Assembly (NCBI GenBank): GCA_048497495.1
Contig: JAFHCF010000162.1
Coordinates: 24,523-88,522, forward strand
Direction of reading: 5' to 3'
DNA from: JAFHCF01 sp048497495
GTDB lineage: Bacteria > Pseudomonadota > Alphaproteobacteria > Rhizobiales > Ancalomicrobiaceae
Length of the DNA stretch: 64,000 nucleotides
Positions 53,431 through 63,725 of the stretch are shown here, piece after piece. The notes under the pieces were generated by a model that saw only the letters and a program-made list of their open reading frames with translations, was not told the DNA's origin and did no database searches. Position 1 is the first letter of the stretch. Every line of letters begins with the position of its first letter. The translations under genes and the position numbers were made by a program.

Positions 53431-56400
53431 TTGGCCATTCAGACCGCGTTGCATCACCTCACCGCCTATTCCTACGATCGCCCGGTCCAACTCGGGGCCC
53501 AGATCATCCGGCTGAGACCCGCGCCGCACTGCCGCACCAAGGTGACGAGCTACTCGCTGCAGGTCACGCCGGAGAACCACTTCGTCAACTGGCAGCAGGA
53601 TCCGCACGGCAACTGGGCGGCGCGCTTCGTCTTCCCCGAGAAGACCACCGAGTTCCGCATCGAGGTCGACCTGCTCTGCGAACTGGCGGTGTTCAACCCC
53701 TTCGACTTCTTCGTCGAGGAATATGGCGAGACCTTTCCCTTCACCTACAAGCCGGAGCTCGAATACGAACTGAAGCCCTATCTCGCGCCGGAGAAGACCG
53801 GCGAGAGGTTCGAGGCCTATCTCGACACGATCTCGCGCGAGCCGCACAATACGGTGACCTTCCTGGTGGCGCTCAATCAGCGCCTGTCGCAGGACATCAA
53901 ATACGTCATCCGCATGGAGCCCGGCGTCCAGGAGCCCGAGGAGACCCTCGAACTCGGCTCCGGCTCGTGCCGCGACACCGCCTGGCTCTTGGTGCAGATC
54001 CTGCGCCGCCTCGGGTTGGCCGCCCGCTTCGTCTCCGGCTACCTGATCCAGTTGAAGCCCGACGTGAAGGCCCTCGACGGCCCGTCGGGCACCGACCACG
54101 ACTTCACCGATCTGCACGCCTGGGCCGAGGTCTATCTCCCCGGGGCGGGGTGGATCGGCCTCGATCCGACCTCGGGCCTCTTCGCCGGCGAGGGCCATCT
54201 GCCGCTGTGCGGCACGCCGCACTATCGCTCGGCGGCGCCGATCACCGGTCTCGTCGAATACGCCGAGGTCGAGTTCGACTTCCAGATGCGGGTCGACCGC
54301 ATCGCCGAGAAGCCGCGCGTCACCGCCCCCTTCTCCGACGACGCCTGGCACGCCCTCGACGACCTCGGTCGCAAGGTCGACGCCGACCTCGAGGCGAACG
54401 ACGTCCGCCTGACCATGGGCGGCGAGCCGACCTTCGTGTCGATCGACGACTATCAGTCGGCCGAATGGAACACCGCCGCCGTCGGCCCGACCAAGCGGGC
54501 GCTCGCCGACGAACTGATCCGCAAACTCCGCAAGGGCTTCGCCCCCGGCGGCTTCCTCCACTACGGCCAGGGCAAGTGGTATCCGGGCGAGAGCCTGCCG
54601 CGCTGGGCCTTCGCCCTCTATTGGCGCAAGGACGGCAAGCCGATCTGGCGCGACCCGTCGTTGGTGGCGCTCGAGGCCACCGACTACGCCGCCTCCGTCG
54701 ACCAGTCGCGGGTGCTGGCCGACGGCATCGCCGAGCGCCTCGACATCGGCGCCGACTACGTCATCACGGCCTTCGAGGATCCGTCCCATTGGCTGGGCGA
54801 GGAGGCGAAGCTGCCGGTCAACGTCGACCCGGCCGATTCCAAGCTGGAGAATGCCGAGGACCGCCACCGCATGGCGCAGGTCTTCGATCGCGGCCTGACC
54901 CGACCGACCGGCCACGTCCTGCCGGTGCAGCGCTGGAACGCCGTCGCCGGTCAGGGCTGGTACTCCGAGAAGTGGCAGCTGCGCCGCGAGAAACTGTTCC
55001 TGATCCCCGGCGATTCACCCGTCGGCTATCGCCTGCCGATGGGCTCGCTGCCTCACATCCCGCCGAGTTCCTACCCCTACATCGTCGAGCGCGATCCCTT
55101 CGCCGATCGTCCCGATCTGCCCGATCCGGAGGAACTCGCCCGGGTCTACAGCCGCACCGAGGCGGCGAAGCGTGCCACCCAGAAATTCGTCGAGGAGATC
55201 GGCGCCGATCAGGTCCGCACCGCCCTGTCGATCGAACCGCGCGACGGCATCCTCCATGTCTTCATGCCGCCGGTGGAGACGCTCGACGACTATCTGGAAC
55301 TCCTCGCCGCGGTCGAGGCCACCGCCGGCGCCCACCGCCTGCCGGTCCACATCGAGGGCTATCCGCCGCCGGCCGACCCGCGCATCGAGGTGATCAAGGT
55401 CACCCCCGATCCCGGCGTCATCGAGGTCAACGTCCAGCCGGCCGGCACCTGGGACGAGTGCGTCGCGATCTCGACCAGGCTCTACGAGGAGGCGCGGCTG
55501 TGCCGTCTCGGCACCGAGAAGTTCATGATCGACGGCCGCCACACCGGCACCGGCGGCGGCAATCACGTGGTGGTCGGCGCCCGGCAACCGGGAGACAGCC
55601 CGTTCCTGCGGCGTCCCGACCTGCTCAAGAGCCTGGTGCTCTACTGGCAGCGCCACCCGTCGCTGTCGTTCCTGTTCTCCGGCCTGTTCATCGGCCCGAC
55701 CTCCCAGGCGCCGCGCGTCGACGAGGCGCGCCACGACGGGCTCTACGAGCTCGAGATCGCCATGGCCTCGGTGCCCCACCCGGATGCCGGCGATCCGCCG
55801 CCGCCGTGGCTGGTCGATCGGCTGTTCCGCAATCTCCTGGTCGACGTCTCCGGCAACACCCACCGCACCGAGATCTGCATCGACAAGCTCTATTCACCCG
55901 ACAGCCCGACCGGGCGGCTCGGGCTGGTCGAGTTCCGTTGCTTCGAGATGCCGCCGGACGCGCGCATGTCGCTGGCCCAGCAACTGCTGCTGCGCGCCCT
56001 GATCTCGATGCTGTGGCGCGATCCGCTCGACGGCGAGTTCTCCCGCTGGGGCACGGCGCTGCACGACCGCTTCATGCTGCCGCATTTCGTCTGGGAGGAC
56101 TTCCTCGGCGTCCTCGCCGACATGAACCGCGCCGGCTATGCCTTCGATCCCCTGTGGTTCAAGGCGCAGTACGAGTTCCGCTTCCCCTTCTACGGCACCG
56201 TCGAGCACGGCGGCGTGAAGCTGGAGATCCGGCAGGCGCTGGAGCCCTGGCACGTCACCGGCGAGGAAGGGGCGCCGGGCGGCACGGTGCGCTTCGTCGA
56301 CTCGTCCGTCGAGCGTCTCCAGGTCAAGGTCGAGGGCTTCAACCCGGCCCGCCACGTGATCACCGCCAACGGTCGGCCGCTGCCGCTCGCCTCGACCGGG

Positions 56401-56733
56401 GTCAACGGCGAGGCGGTCGCCGGCGTGCGCTACAAGGCGTGGCAGCCGCCGTCCGGCTTCCACCCGACCATTCCGCCCCAGGCGCCGATCACCTTCGACA
56501 TCGTCGACAAGTGGACCGGGCGATCGATCGGCGGCTGCGTCTATCACGTCGCCCACCCGGGCGGGCGCAACTACGAGACCTTCCCGGTGAATTCCTACGA
56601 GGCGGAGGCGCGCCGCCTCGCCCGCTTCATCGACCACGGACACACACCGGGCTTCGTCGTGGTGCCGCAGTCGGAACGCACCGGGGAATACCCCTTGACA
56701 CTGGACCTCAGACGTCCGCCCCTTCGGGGCTGA
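53431..56733 (+). CDS. Transglutaminase-like / DUF2126 amidoligase fusion protein
   Basis: 1100 residues from a TTG at 53431 (AGGGG about 10 bases upstream). The N-terminal part (1-about 290) is a bacterial transglutaminase-like protease/peptidase module: an N-terminal beta domain, then the triad Cys180 in [13 protein letters not shown], His229 in DLHAWAEVY and Asp245 in WIGLDPTSG. From about 320 to the C-terminus is DUF2126, a predicted carboxylate-amine ligase of the glutamine-synthetase-like amidoligase group ([15 protein letters not shown] near its start, [13 protein letters not shown] in the middle, [24 protein letters not shown] near the end). It is the first gene of a three-gene operon. 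No signal peptide; cytoplasmic. The target is unknown. Confidence 0.9.
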   Translation: MAIQTALHHLTAYSYDRPVQLGAQIIRLRPAPHCRTKVTSYSLQVTPENHFVNWQQDPHGNWAARFVFPEKTTEFRIEVDLLCELAVFNPFDFFVEEYGETFPFTYKPELEYELKPYLAPEKTGERFEAYLDTISREPHNTVTFLVALNQRLSQDIKYVIRMEPGVQEPEETLELGSGSCRDTAWLLVQILRRLGLAARFVSGYLIQLKPDVKALDGPSGTDHDFTDLHAWAEVYLPGAGWIGLDPTSGLFAGEGHLPLCGTPHYRSAAPITGLVEYAEVEFDFQMRVDRIAEKPRVTAPFSDDAWHALDDLGRKVDADLEANDVRLTMGGEPTFVSIDDYQSAEWNTAAVGPTKRALADELIRKLRKGFAPGGFLHYGQGKWYPGESLPRWAFALYWRKDGKPIWRDPSLVALEATDYAASVDQSRVLADGIAERLDIGADYVITAFEDPSHWLGEEAKLPVNVDPADSKLENAEDRHRMAQVFDRGLTRPTGHVLPVQRWNAVAGQGWYSEKWQLRREKLFLIPGDSPVGYRLPMGSLPHIPPSSYPYIVERDPFADRPDLPDPEELARVYSRTEAAKRATQKFVEEIGADQVRTALSIEPRDGILHVFMPPVETLDDYLELLAAVEATAGAHRLPVHIEGYPPPADPRIEVIKVTPDPGVIEVNVQPAGTWDECVAISTRLYEEARLCRLGTEKFMIDGRHTGTGGGNHVVVGARQPGDSPFLRRPDLLKSLVLYWQRHPSLSFLFSGLFIGPTSQAPRVDEARHDGLYELEIAMASVPHPDAGDPPPPWLVDRLFRNLLVDVSGNTHRTEICIDKLYSPDSPTGRLGLVEFRCFEMPPDARMSLAQQLLLRALISMLWRDPLDGEFSRWGTALHDRFMLPHFVWEDFLGVLADMNRAGYAFDPLWFKAQYEFRFPFYGTVEHGGVKLEIRQALEPWHVTGEEGAPGGTVRFVDSSVERLQVKVEGFNPARHVITANGRPLPLASTGVNGEAVAGVRYKAWQPPSGFHPTIPPQAPITFDIVDKWTGRSIGGCVYHVAHPGGRNYETFPVNSYEAEARRLARFIDHGHTPGFVVVPQSERTGEYPLTLDLRRPPLRG

Positions 56734-56757
56734 CCAGAACGGCTCTCGGGGGGCGAA

Positions 56758-59271
56758 GTGCCGTCGACGCAGTTGGAATTGGCGATGCGGTGGGAAGGTG
56801 GCGTGGAGGGTGACCTCGCCGCCATCGTCGCCGGCTATCGCGCGCTTCCCGGCGTCCACGACGAATTGGTCGACGCCTCGGGGCGGCTGCGGTCGCGATG
56901 GCGGGGACTGCTCGGCCGCCTCTCGGCGCTCGGGCTCGAGGAGATCGACCGCCGCTTCGCCGGGGCCGACCGCCACCTCGCCGATTCCGGCGTCGTCTAC
57001 CGCGTCTACGGCGACGCCGACGACGCCGACCGCCCCTGGCCGCTCGCCCATCTGCCGATCGTCTTCGACGCCGCCGACTGGGCGGTGCTGGCGCAGGGGG
57101 TGTTGCAGCGGGCGCAATTGTTCGAGGCCGTCCTCGGCGACCTGATGGGCGACGCCCGACTGATCGGCGACGGCGTCCTGCCGGCGGCGCTGGTCGCCGG
57201 CAATCCGGAGTTTCTGCGGCCGCTCGCCGGAGTCCTTCCGGCCGGCGGATCGCACCTGCACTTCTACGCCGCCGACCTGTCGCGAGCGCCGGACGGGCGG
57301 TGGTGGGTGCTCGCCGACCGGACCCAGGCGCCGTCGGGTGCCGGCTATGCCATCGAAAACCGCATCGCGGTGTCGCGGGCGCTGCCCGAACTCTTCGACG
57401 GTCTGGGGGTCGAGCGGCTGGGGCCGTTCTTCCAGGGCCTGCGTTTCGGGCTGGCGGCGGCGGCGGGCCGCGACGACGCCCGCATCGCGCTCTTGACGCC
57501 CGGACCCTGGAACGAGACCTATTTCGAACACGCCTATCTGGCTCGCGTCCTCGGCTTCCAACTGGTGGAGGGCGGCGATCTCGTCGCCTCCGAGCGCGGC
57601 GTGGCGGTGAGCACCATCGAGGGGCCGAGCCCGGTCGACGTGATCGTGCGCCGGGTCGACGCCGATTTCGTCGATCCGCTGGAGCTCAATCCGTCGTCGC
57701 AACTGGGTGTGCCCGGACTGGTGGAGGCGATCCGGCGCGGCCGGGTCGTCGTCGCCAATTCGCTCGGCTCGGGGCTGGTCGAGGCGCCGGCGCTGACCGG
57801 CTATCTGCCGGGGTTGGCGCGCCGCCTGCTCGGCGAGGATCTCAGGATCCCCAACGTCGCCACCTGGTGGTGCGGCGAACCCTCGGCGCGTGAGACGGTC
57901 CTGGGCAATCTCGATCGATTGATGCTGGCGCCGGCCTTCGGCCGCTCCCTGCCCGGCATCCTCGACAGTACCGGGGTCCTGGGATCGCGCCTGTCGCGGG
58001 CCGAAAGGGACCGGATCACGGGCATGATGGCGCGGCGCGGCGTCGACTTCGTCGGGCGCGAGCCGCTGCGTCTCTCCACCGCGCCGGTGTGGAACAAGGG
58101 ACGGCTGGTGCCGCGACCCTTCGCCCTCCGCGTCTTCTGCGCCCGCACGCCCACGGGTTGGATGGTGATGCCGGGCGGCCTCGCCCGCATCTCCGAGCGC
58201 GAGGACGCGCGGACCCTGTCGATGCAGCGCGGCGGCCGTTCGGCCGATGTCTGGGTGCTCGGCGGCCGGCCGTCGTCGCGTCCCGAGACCCGGCTGATGC
58301 CGGAGCCCGACCAGGTCGAGATCCGCCGTGACAACGGCATCCTGCCGGCGCGGCTCGCCGACAATCTGTTCTGGTTCGGCCGCTATCTCGAGCGCGCCGA
58401 GATCACCCTGCGCCTGCTGCGCGGCCTCGGCGGCCACGGCGACGACGGGGTGGCGGAGGGCTCGGGGGCGCTCGGGCACGACATCGCCGATCTGCTGGTC
58501 GCCTGGTCGGCGGTGCCGAAGGAGGCCTCGGGGCCGCAGGAGGTGGCGCAGGCCGCGCTCTGGGGGGCGCTGCCGGGTTCGGTCACGGGGCTGGCCGGCG
58601 ACGCGCTGCGCACCGGGACGATCGTGCGAGATCGGCTGTCGCCGGACTGCTGGCGCGCCGTCGTCGATCTGATCGACCGGCTGAAGGTGCGGGCGGAGGC
58701 GGATTTCCGGACCCCGTCCGTCTTCGTCGAGATCGAGCGCGGCCTCAGGACCATCGCGGCGATCGTCGGCCTCGCCCACGAGACGATGAACCGGCGCGAG
58801 GGCTGGCGCTTCTTCGATCTCGGGCGGCGGATCGAGCGCGGCATCGGCCTGTCGCGGGCGGCGCGCCGTTTCTCGACGGGCGGCGGCGGTGTCGACGCGC
58901 TCGACCTGCTGCTCGATCTCGCCGACGGCCGCGTCACCTACCGGACGCGCTATCTCTCGGGCACGGCGCGTCGCCCGGTGCTCGATCTGGTGCTGCTCGA
59001 CGAAGGCAATCCGCGCGCCGTCGCCTTCCAGGTGGCGCGCATCGGCGAGCATCTCGCCCGCCTCACCGGGCGGCGCGAAGGCGAACTGCTGGAGCCGGCC
59101 GAGCGGATCGCCCACCGCCTCGCCGCGATGCTGGAGACCACCGACGCCGGGGTCTTCGATGCCGAGCACATCGAGGCGGTCGAGACCGAACTGATGGCGG
59201 TGTCGGACACCATCACGGCCCATTGGTTCGGTCGCGCCGCGCCGCTCGCCGACGACGAGGCGGAGGCATGA
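56758..59271 (+). CDS. Circularly permuted ATP-grasp (type 2) protein fused to an alpha-E domain
   Basis: 837 residues from a GTG at 56758 with GGGGG just upstream. The first about 480 residues are the permuted ATP-grasp (DUF404/DUF407-like): RVYGDADDADRPWPLAHLPI, LTPGPWNETYFEHAYLARVLGF, VIVRRVDADFVDPLEL and NVATWWCGEP. From about 525 is the all-helical alpha-E (DUF403) domain, opening ARLADNLFWFGRYLERAEITLRLL. Many genomes encode these as two proteins; here they are one. The predicted activity is ATP-dependent ligation of an amine to a carboxylate, working with the transglutaminase-like genes on both sides. It overlaps the next gene by 4 bases. Confidence 0.9.
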   Translation: MPSTQLELAMRWEGGVEGDLAAIVAGYRALPGVHDELVDASGRLRSRWRGLLGRLSALGLEEIDRRFAGADRHLADSGVVYRVYGDADDADRPWPLAHLPIVFDAADWAVLAQGVLQRAQLFEAVLGDLMGDARLIGDGVLPAALVAGNPEFLRPLAGVLPAGGSHLHFYAADLSRAPDGRWWVLADRTQAPSGAGYAIENRIAVSRALPELFDGLGVERLGPFFQGLRFGLAAAAGRDDARIALLTPGPWNETYFEHAYLARVLGFQLVEGGDLVASERGVAVSTIEGPSPVDVIVRRVDADFVDPLELNPSSQLGVPGLVEAIRRGRVVVANSLGSGLVEAPALTGYLPGLARRLLGEDLRIPNVATWWCGEPSARETVLGNLDRLMLAPAFGRSLPGILDSTGVLGSRLSRAERDRITGMMARRGVDFVGREPLRLSTAPVWNKGRLVPRPFALRVFCARTPTGWMVMPGGLARISEREDARTLSMQRGGRSADVWVLGGRPSSRPETRLMPEPDQVEIRRDNGILPARLADNLFWFGRYLERAEITLRLLRGLGGHGDDGVAEGSGALGHDIADLLVAWSAVPKEASGPQEVAQAALWGALPGSVTGLAGDALRTGTIVRDRLSPDCWRAVVDLIDRLKVRAEADFRTPSVFVEIERGLRTIAAIVGLAHETMNRREGWRFFDLGRRIERGIGLSRAARRFSTGGGGVDALDLLLDLADGRVTYRTRYLSGTARRPVLDLVLLDEGNPRAVAFQVARIGEHLARLTGRREGELLEPAERIAHRLAAMLETTDAGVFDAEHIEAVETELMAVSDTITAHWFGRAAPLADDEAEA

Positions 59272-60170
59272 AGGCGATGCGCTTCGACATCCGCCAGGTG
59301 ACGGTCTACGACTGGGGCGCCGCCGTGCCCTTCGCCGACTGCGCGCTCCGGCTGATCCCGATCGAACGCCGGCGCCAGCGCGTCCACGTCTCCGACCTGA
59401 CGGTCGAGCCGGCGGCGGCGCTGATGGTCGACGGGCTCGACTTCTTCGGCAATCACGTCACCCGGGTGGGGTTTCGACAGTCGCACCGCCGGCTGACGAT
59501 CCGTGCCACGGCGCGGGTGACGGTGGCGCCGCTCCCCGTCCTCGAGCCCGACCCGAGCCCGCCGCACGAGGAGATCCGCGAGCGTACGGCGTCGTCGCGG
59601 TCGCTGGAGCCGGACGAACCGGTGCATTTCCTGTTTCCCAGCCGCTGGGTGCCGCTGGTGCCGGCGGTGACCGAGTGGGCGGCGGCGTCCTTCCCACCGG
59701 GGAGGACGATCCTCGCCGGGGCGCGCGATCTCAACGCCCGAATCCACGCCGAATTCGCGTATGACCCGGACGCGACCGAGGTGGCGACGCCGCTCGTCCA
59801 GGCGTTCTCGGCGCGGCGCGGGGTCTGTCAGGACTTCGCCCATGTGATGATCGCGGGCTTGCGCGGTCTCGGGCTGCCGGCGGCCTATGTCTCGGGCTAT
59901 CTGCGCACCCTCCCGCCACCGGGCGAGAAGAAACTCGAGGGCGCCGACGCCATGCATGCCTGGGTCGAGGTGTGGTGCGGCTCGGTTCTCGGCTGGATCG
60001 GCTTCGACCCGACCAACGGCATCCTCGCCGGCTGCGATCACATCGTCGTCGGTCACGGCCGCGACTACACCGACGTGTCGCCGGTCACCGGGGTGATCCT
60101 GACGGCCGGATCGCAGGGCCTGTCGGTCGCCGTCGACGTCGTCGAGGTCGACGCGCCGACACCCGCCTGA
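59268..60170 (+). CDS. Transglutaminase-like cysteine peptidase family protein
   Basis: 300 residues from the ATG at 59268, overlapping the preceding stop (ATGA). An N-terminal beta domain (1-about 100) is followed by a transglutaminase core with Cys187 in RRGVCQDFAHVMI, His230 in ADAMHAWVEVW and Asp247 in WIGFDPTNG, so the triad is intact. This family (COG1305) includes peptidases as well as crosslinking enzymes. As the third gene of the operon it probably processes or releases a peptide made by the ligases. No signal peptide. Confidence 0.92.
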   Translation: MKAMRFDIRQVTVYDWGAAVPFADCALRLIPIERRRQRVHVSDLTVEPAAALMVDGLDFFGNHVTRVGFRQSHRRLTIRATARVTVAPLPVLEPDPSPPHEEIRERTASSRSLEPDEPVHFLFPSRWVPLVPAVTEWAAASFPPGRTILAGARDLNARIHAEFAYDPDATEVATPLVQAFSARRGVCQDFAHVMIAGLRGLGLPAAYVSGYLRTLPPPGEKKLEGADAMHAWVEVWCGSVLGWIGFDPTNGILAGCDHIVVGHGRDYTDVSPVTGVILTAGSQGLSVAVDVVEVDAPTPA

Positions 60171-60291
60171 GCGACGTCGGCGCGATCTCCAGCTACTCCC
60201 CCGATCGGTGATTTCCCTTGCATTCGGCCGGAAGGCGCGGAATCTAATCGATATGATCGGGCGAAGATCCGAGCCGGGGAGAGGGGCGACG

Positions 60292-61122
60292 ATGAGCGAC
60301 ACGGACATGGTTTCGGGCGATCCCGGCCGCAGCGCCGAAGCGGCGGCGGAACATCGCAGGCGCCAGCCCAAGGTCCGCGACATCACCGGCATGGACATCG
60401 CCGAAGCCTTCGCCGCCGGCCTCGCCGACTTTCGGGCGGCTCCGCAGTTCGGCCTGTTCTTCGGCGGTGTCTATGCGGTCGGCGGGCTCTTCCTGGTGTG
60501 GCTGACCTTCTACACCGGGCTCGGCTACCTGACCTATCCCCTGGCCGCCGGCTTCGCCCTCATCGGCCCCTTCGTGGCCGTCGGCTGCTACGAGGTGAGC
60601 CGCAGGCGGGAGGCCGGGGTGGCGCTGGAATGGCGCGGCATCCTCGGGGTGGTGCTCGATCAGAGCCGGCGCGAACTCGGCTGGATGGCCTTCGTCACCC
60701 TCTTCATCTTCATCATGTGGATGTATCAGATCCGCATTCTTCTCGTGCTGTGTCTCGGCTTCAAGAATTTCGCCACGGTCGACGAGTTCCTCACCGTGGT
60801 GACGACCACGCCGGAGGGGCTGCTGTTCCTGGCGATCGGTCACGTCGACGGGGCGATCCTGTCGTTGGTCGGTTTCTCGCTGTCGGTGATGTCGTTCCCG
60901 ATGCTGCTCGATCGCGACGTCGACTTCATCACCGCGATGATCACCTCGGTGAAGGCGGTGATCGCCAATCCGAGGACGATGATCGCCTGGGCGGCGATCG
61001 TCACCGCCTCGATGATGTCGGCGATCCTGGCGGGTTTCCTCGGCCTCTTCGTGGTGCTGCCGGTCCTCGGCCACACCACTTGGCATCTCTACCGGCGGCT
61101 GGTCGAGCCGCCGGTCACCTGA
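60292..61122 (+). CDS. DUF2189 integral membrane protein
   Basis: 276 residues from the ATG at 60292, after GGGGAGAGGGG. A polar N-terminus of about 50 residues is followed by six membrane helices, including GLFFGGVYAVGGLFLVWLTF, LTYPLAAGFALIGPFVAVGCYE, AFVTLFIFIMWMYQI and MSAILAGFLGLFVVLPVLGHTTWHLYRRLV. The ALIGPFVAVGCYEVSRRRE and FPMLLDRDVDFITAMITSVKAVIANP segments are characteristic of DUF2189, a family of unknown function in alphaproteobacteria. It follows the transglutaminase operon after 121 bases, probably as a separate unit. Confidence 0.87.
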   Translation: MSDTDMVSGDPGRSAEAAAEHRRRQPKVRDITGMDIAEAFAAGLADFRAAPQFGLFFGGVYAVGGLFLVWLTFYTGLGYLTYPLAAGFALIGPFVAVGCYEVSRRREAGVALEWRGILGVVLDQSRRELGWMAFVTLFIFIMWMYQIRILLVLCLGFKNFATVDEFLTVVTTTPEGLLFLAIGHVDGAILSLVGFSLSVMSFPMLLDRDVDFITAMITSVKAVIANPRTMIAWAAIVTASMMSAILAGFLGLFVVLPVLGHTTWHLYRRLVEPPVT

Positions 61123-61144
61123 TCGAGGGGCCCCGCGGGACGGC

Positions 61145-61837
61145 TCAGCCGCGGACGGTCACCGAGGCGCCGGTCGGCACGCGGCGATGCAGGTCGATGA
61201 TGTCCTGGTTGAGCATGCGGATGCAGCCGCTCGACACGGCCTTGCCGATGCTCGCCGGCTCGTTGTTGCCGTGAATGCGGTAGAGCGTGTCCTTGCTGCC
61301 CTGGAAGAGGTAGAGGGCGCGGGCGCCGAGCGGGTTGTCCGGTCCGCCGGGCATGCCGCCGGCCCATTTCGCCGCCGCCTTGTCGCGCAACGTCATCTCG
61401 TGCGGCGGGGTCCAGGTCGGCCAGACGCCCTTGCGGCCGATCGTGGCCCTGCCCGACCAGCCGAAACCCTCGCGGCCGACGCCGACACCGTAGCGGATCG
61501 CCCGGCCGTCGTTCTGGACGAGGTAGAGGAAGCGATCGTAGGGATCGACGACGATCGAGCCGGGCCGCTCGTCCCCGCTCCAAGCGACGTAGTGGCGCAG
61601 GTACTGTCGGTCGATGACGCGGAAGTCGAGGGCTTCGACCTCGCGGCCGCCGTCGACGGTGGCGCCATAGATCTCGTGATAGTCACCGGCCGGGGTGGCC
61701 ATGCCGAAGCCGCCGGGAAGACGACCGCCGCCGGCGGCGCAGCCGGCGAGAAAGAGCGGCAGACCGAGCAACGCGGCGCGCCGAGTGGGCAGGCTCGGAC
61801 GGTCGGTGGCTTCGGCTGCGTCGCTTGATGTCGTCAT
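61145..61837 (-). CDS. L,D-transpeptidase (YkuD domain), predicted Tat-exported lipoprotein
   Basis: 230 residues. The N-terminus has RR (residues 19-20), a hydrophobic run and the lipobox LAGC with Cys33, suggesting a Tat-type lipoprotein signal. The YkuD domain ends in HGNNEPASIGKAVSSGCIRM, giving catalytic Cys205 and the conserved His189 and Arg207. It crosslinks peptidoglycan stems or attaches proteins to them in the periplasm. This W-TPPxEM (TWTPPHEM) type is common in rhizobia. Convergent with the DUF2189 gene. Confidence 0.92.
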   Translation of the reverse strand: MTTSSDAAEATDRPSLPTRRAALLGLPLFLAGCAAGGGRLPGGFGMATPAGDYHEIYGATVDGGREVEALDFRVIDRQYLRHYVAWSGDERPGSIVVDPYDRFLYLVQNDGRAIRYGVGVGREGFGWSGRATIGRKGVWPTWTPPHEMTLRDKAAAKWAGGMPGGPDNPLGARALYLFQGSKDTLYRIHGNNEPASIGKAVSSGCIRMLNQDIIDLHRRVPTGASVTVRG

Positions 61838-61997
61838 CTACCCGGGTCTCCGCGAAGGCGCCGATCGGTTCGGCGCGGAAGACGCGAACCTAGGGCAGGA
61901 ATTCCACGTTGCCAACGGTGGAAGTGGGGCTCGGCGCCATCGGATCGGCACCGTTGCAATCGTGTTTCGCCGAAACGATCCACGGCTGGCGGCGGCC

Positions 61998-63512
61998 TCA
62001 GATGGTCTGGTTGTAGGCGCCGACTCCCTCGTTCTCGCGCAGGATGGCGTCGATGGCGGCGAACATCTGCTTCAGCCGGGCCTCCGACACCGGGCTCTCG
62101 ATCACGACGACCAGTTCCGGCTTATTGGAGGAGGCGCGCACCAGGCCCCAGGTGCCGTCGGCGACGGTGACGCGGACGCCGTTGACGGTGTTGACCTCGG
62201 TGATGGCGTGGCCGTCGATGGTCTCGCCCCTCGCCTGCATCGCCAGGAAGCGGGCGACGACCTCGTCGGCGACGCCGTATTTCTTCTCGTCGTCGCAATG
62301 CGGCGACATGGTGGGCGAGGACCAGGTCTTGGGCAACCGCCTCTCGAGGTCGGACATGCGCGCGTCCGGATTGCGGTCGAGCATGTCGAGGATGGCGATC
62401 GCCGAGACGAAACCGTCGTCGTAGCCCCGGCCGATCGGCGCGTTGAAGAAGTAGTGGCCCGACTTCTCGAAGCCGGCGAGCGCGCCGAGTTGATTGACCC
62501 GTCGCTTGATGTAGCTGTGGCCCGTCTTCCAATAATCGGTCACGACGCCGAGGTCCCTCAGCACCGGATCGGAATGGTAGAGGCCGGTCGACTTGACGTC
62601 GACGACGAAGGTCGGATTCGGATAGACCTTGGCCAGATCGCGGGCGAGCATGACGCCGACCTTGTCGGCGAAGATCTCCTCGCCCTGGTCGTCGACCACC
62701 CCGCAGCGATCACCGTCGCCGTCGAAGCCGAGGCCGACGTCGGCGCCGGTGCGCAAAACCTCGTCGCGGATGGCATGGAGCATCTCCATGTCCTCCGGGT
62801 TGGGGTTGTAGCGCGGGAAGGTCCAGTCGAGCTCGGTGTCGAGTGGGATCACCTCGGCGCCGATCGCGGCGAGGATCTTCTCGGCGAAGGCGCCGGCGGT
62901 GCCGTTGCCGCAGGCCGCCACCACCTTCAAGGGCCGGGAGAGCTTCGGCCGGGCGACGAGGTCGGCGACGTAGCGGTCGGGGAAGTCCTGGACGTAGCGA
63001 TAGGCGCCGCCGCCGGGAAGATCGAAGGCGGCGGCGAGCACGATCTCCTTCAGCCGGGTCATCTCGTCGGGGCCGAAGGTCAGCGGCCGGGCGCAGCCCA
63101 TCTTGACGCCGGTCCAGCCGTTCTCGTTGTGGCTGGCGGTGACCATGGCGACGGCCGGCACGTCGAGATCGAACTGGGCGAAATAGGCCATCGGGGTGAT
63201 GGCGAGGCCGATGTCGTGGACGGTGCAGCCGGCCGCCATCAGGCCGACGGTGAGGGCGTGTTTGATCGAGGCCGAATAGGAACGGTAGTCGTGGGCGACG
63301 ACGATCTCGCGGCGCACCCCGAGTTCGCCGAGCAGCGTGCCGAGCCCCATGCCCAGCGCCTGGATGCCCATCGGGTTGATCTCGGAGCCGAAGAGCCAAC
63401 GGGCGTCGTATTCGCGGAACCCGGTGCGCTTCACCATCGGCCGCGTCTCGAAGGCGTAGGTGTTGGACAGGAGGAGTTGTTCGGGGGCGGGGAACAAGGG
63501 GGAAGCCTCCAA
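61998..63512 (-). CDS. Phosphomannomutase/phosphoglucomutase
   Basis: 504 residues. Alpha-D-phosphohexomutase: phosphoserine Ser127 in TASHNENGWTGVK, metal loop GFDGDGDR (Asp264, Asp266, Asp268), sugar-binding GFEKSGHYFF in domain 3, and a phosphate-binding VRASSNKPELVVV in domain 4. It interconverts mannose/glucose 1- and 6-phosphates for cell-surface polysaccharides. The first 25 residues (before PMVKRTGFREYDARW) are variable, so the start could be a little later. It lies upstream of the L,D-transpeptidase on the same strand, 160 bases apart. Confidence 0.93.
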   Translation of the reverse strand: MEASPLFPAPEQLLLSNTYAFETRPMVKRTGFREYDARWLFGSEINPMGIQALGMGLGTLLGELGVRREIVVAHDYRSYSASIKHALTVGLMAAGCTVHDIGLAITPMAYFAQFDLDVPAVAMVTASHNENGWTGVKMGCARPLTFGPDEMTRLKEIVLAAAFDLPGGGAYRYVQDFPDRYVADLVARPKLSRPLKVVAACGNGTAGAFAEKILAAIGAEVIPLDTELDWTFPRYNPNPEDMEMLHAIRDEVLRTGADVGLGFDGDGDRCGVVDDQGEEIFADKVGVMLARDLAKVYPNPTFVVDVKSTGLYHSDPVLRDLGVVTDYWKTGHSYIKRRVNQLGALAGFEKSGHYFFNAPIGRGYDDGFVSAIAILDMLDRNPDARMSDLERRLPKTWSSPTMSPHCDDEKKYGVADEVVARFLAMQARGETIDGHAITEVNTVNGVRVTVADGTWGLVRASSNKPELVVVIESPVSEARLKQMFAAIDAILRENEGVGAYNQTI

Positions 63513-63560
63513 TGCGGGACCGGCGCATGCCTCGGGGACGGGGTCGTCGTCTTCACCCTA

Positions 63561-63658
63561 GAGCATGTTCCGACCGGACTGAATCGGTCCGCTCGAAAAG
63601 AATCTGCGCCGACGAGGAGCCGGGGCGGTTTTCGAACGGATGCGATCAGATCGCGCTC
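63561..63658. repeat. Possible RIME-like dispersed intergenic element
   Basis: A roughly 98-base segment opens GAGCATGTTCCGACC and ends GCGCTC, with a GGACTGAATCGGTCC self-complementary core near the left end. This layout (AGAGCATG, TGAATCGG core, closing GCTC) recalls a family of intergenic repeats frequent in rhizobial genomes. It occupies the 213-base gap between the phosphomannomutase gene and the next gene. There is only one copy in the window, so the call rests on memory of the family. Confidence 0.4.
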
Positions 63659-63725
63659 CGAGGCGGCGATCACCGAGGCGGGTTTCCATCGCCCGGCGAT
63701 TTCGCGCGGGGCGGCTCGTCCGGTC

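Noticed and set aside
55894..59223. A 1109-codon minus-strand frame opposite the DUF2126 and ATP-grasp genes
   Set aside because: Low-complexity Arg/Gly/Glu-rich translation, no ribosome site, and fully overlaps two genes with intact catalytic motifs.
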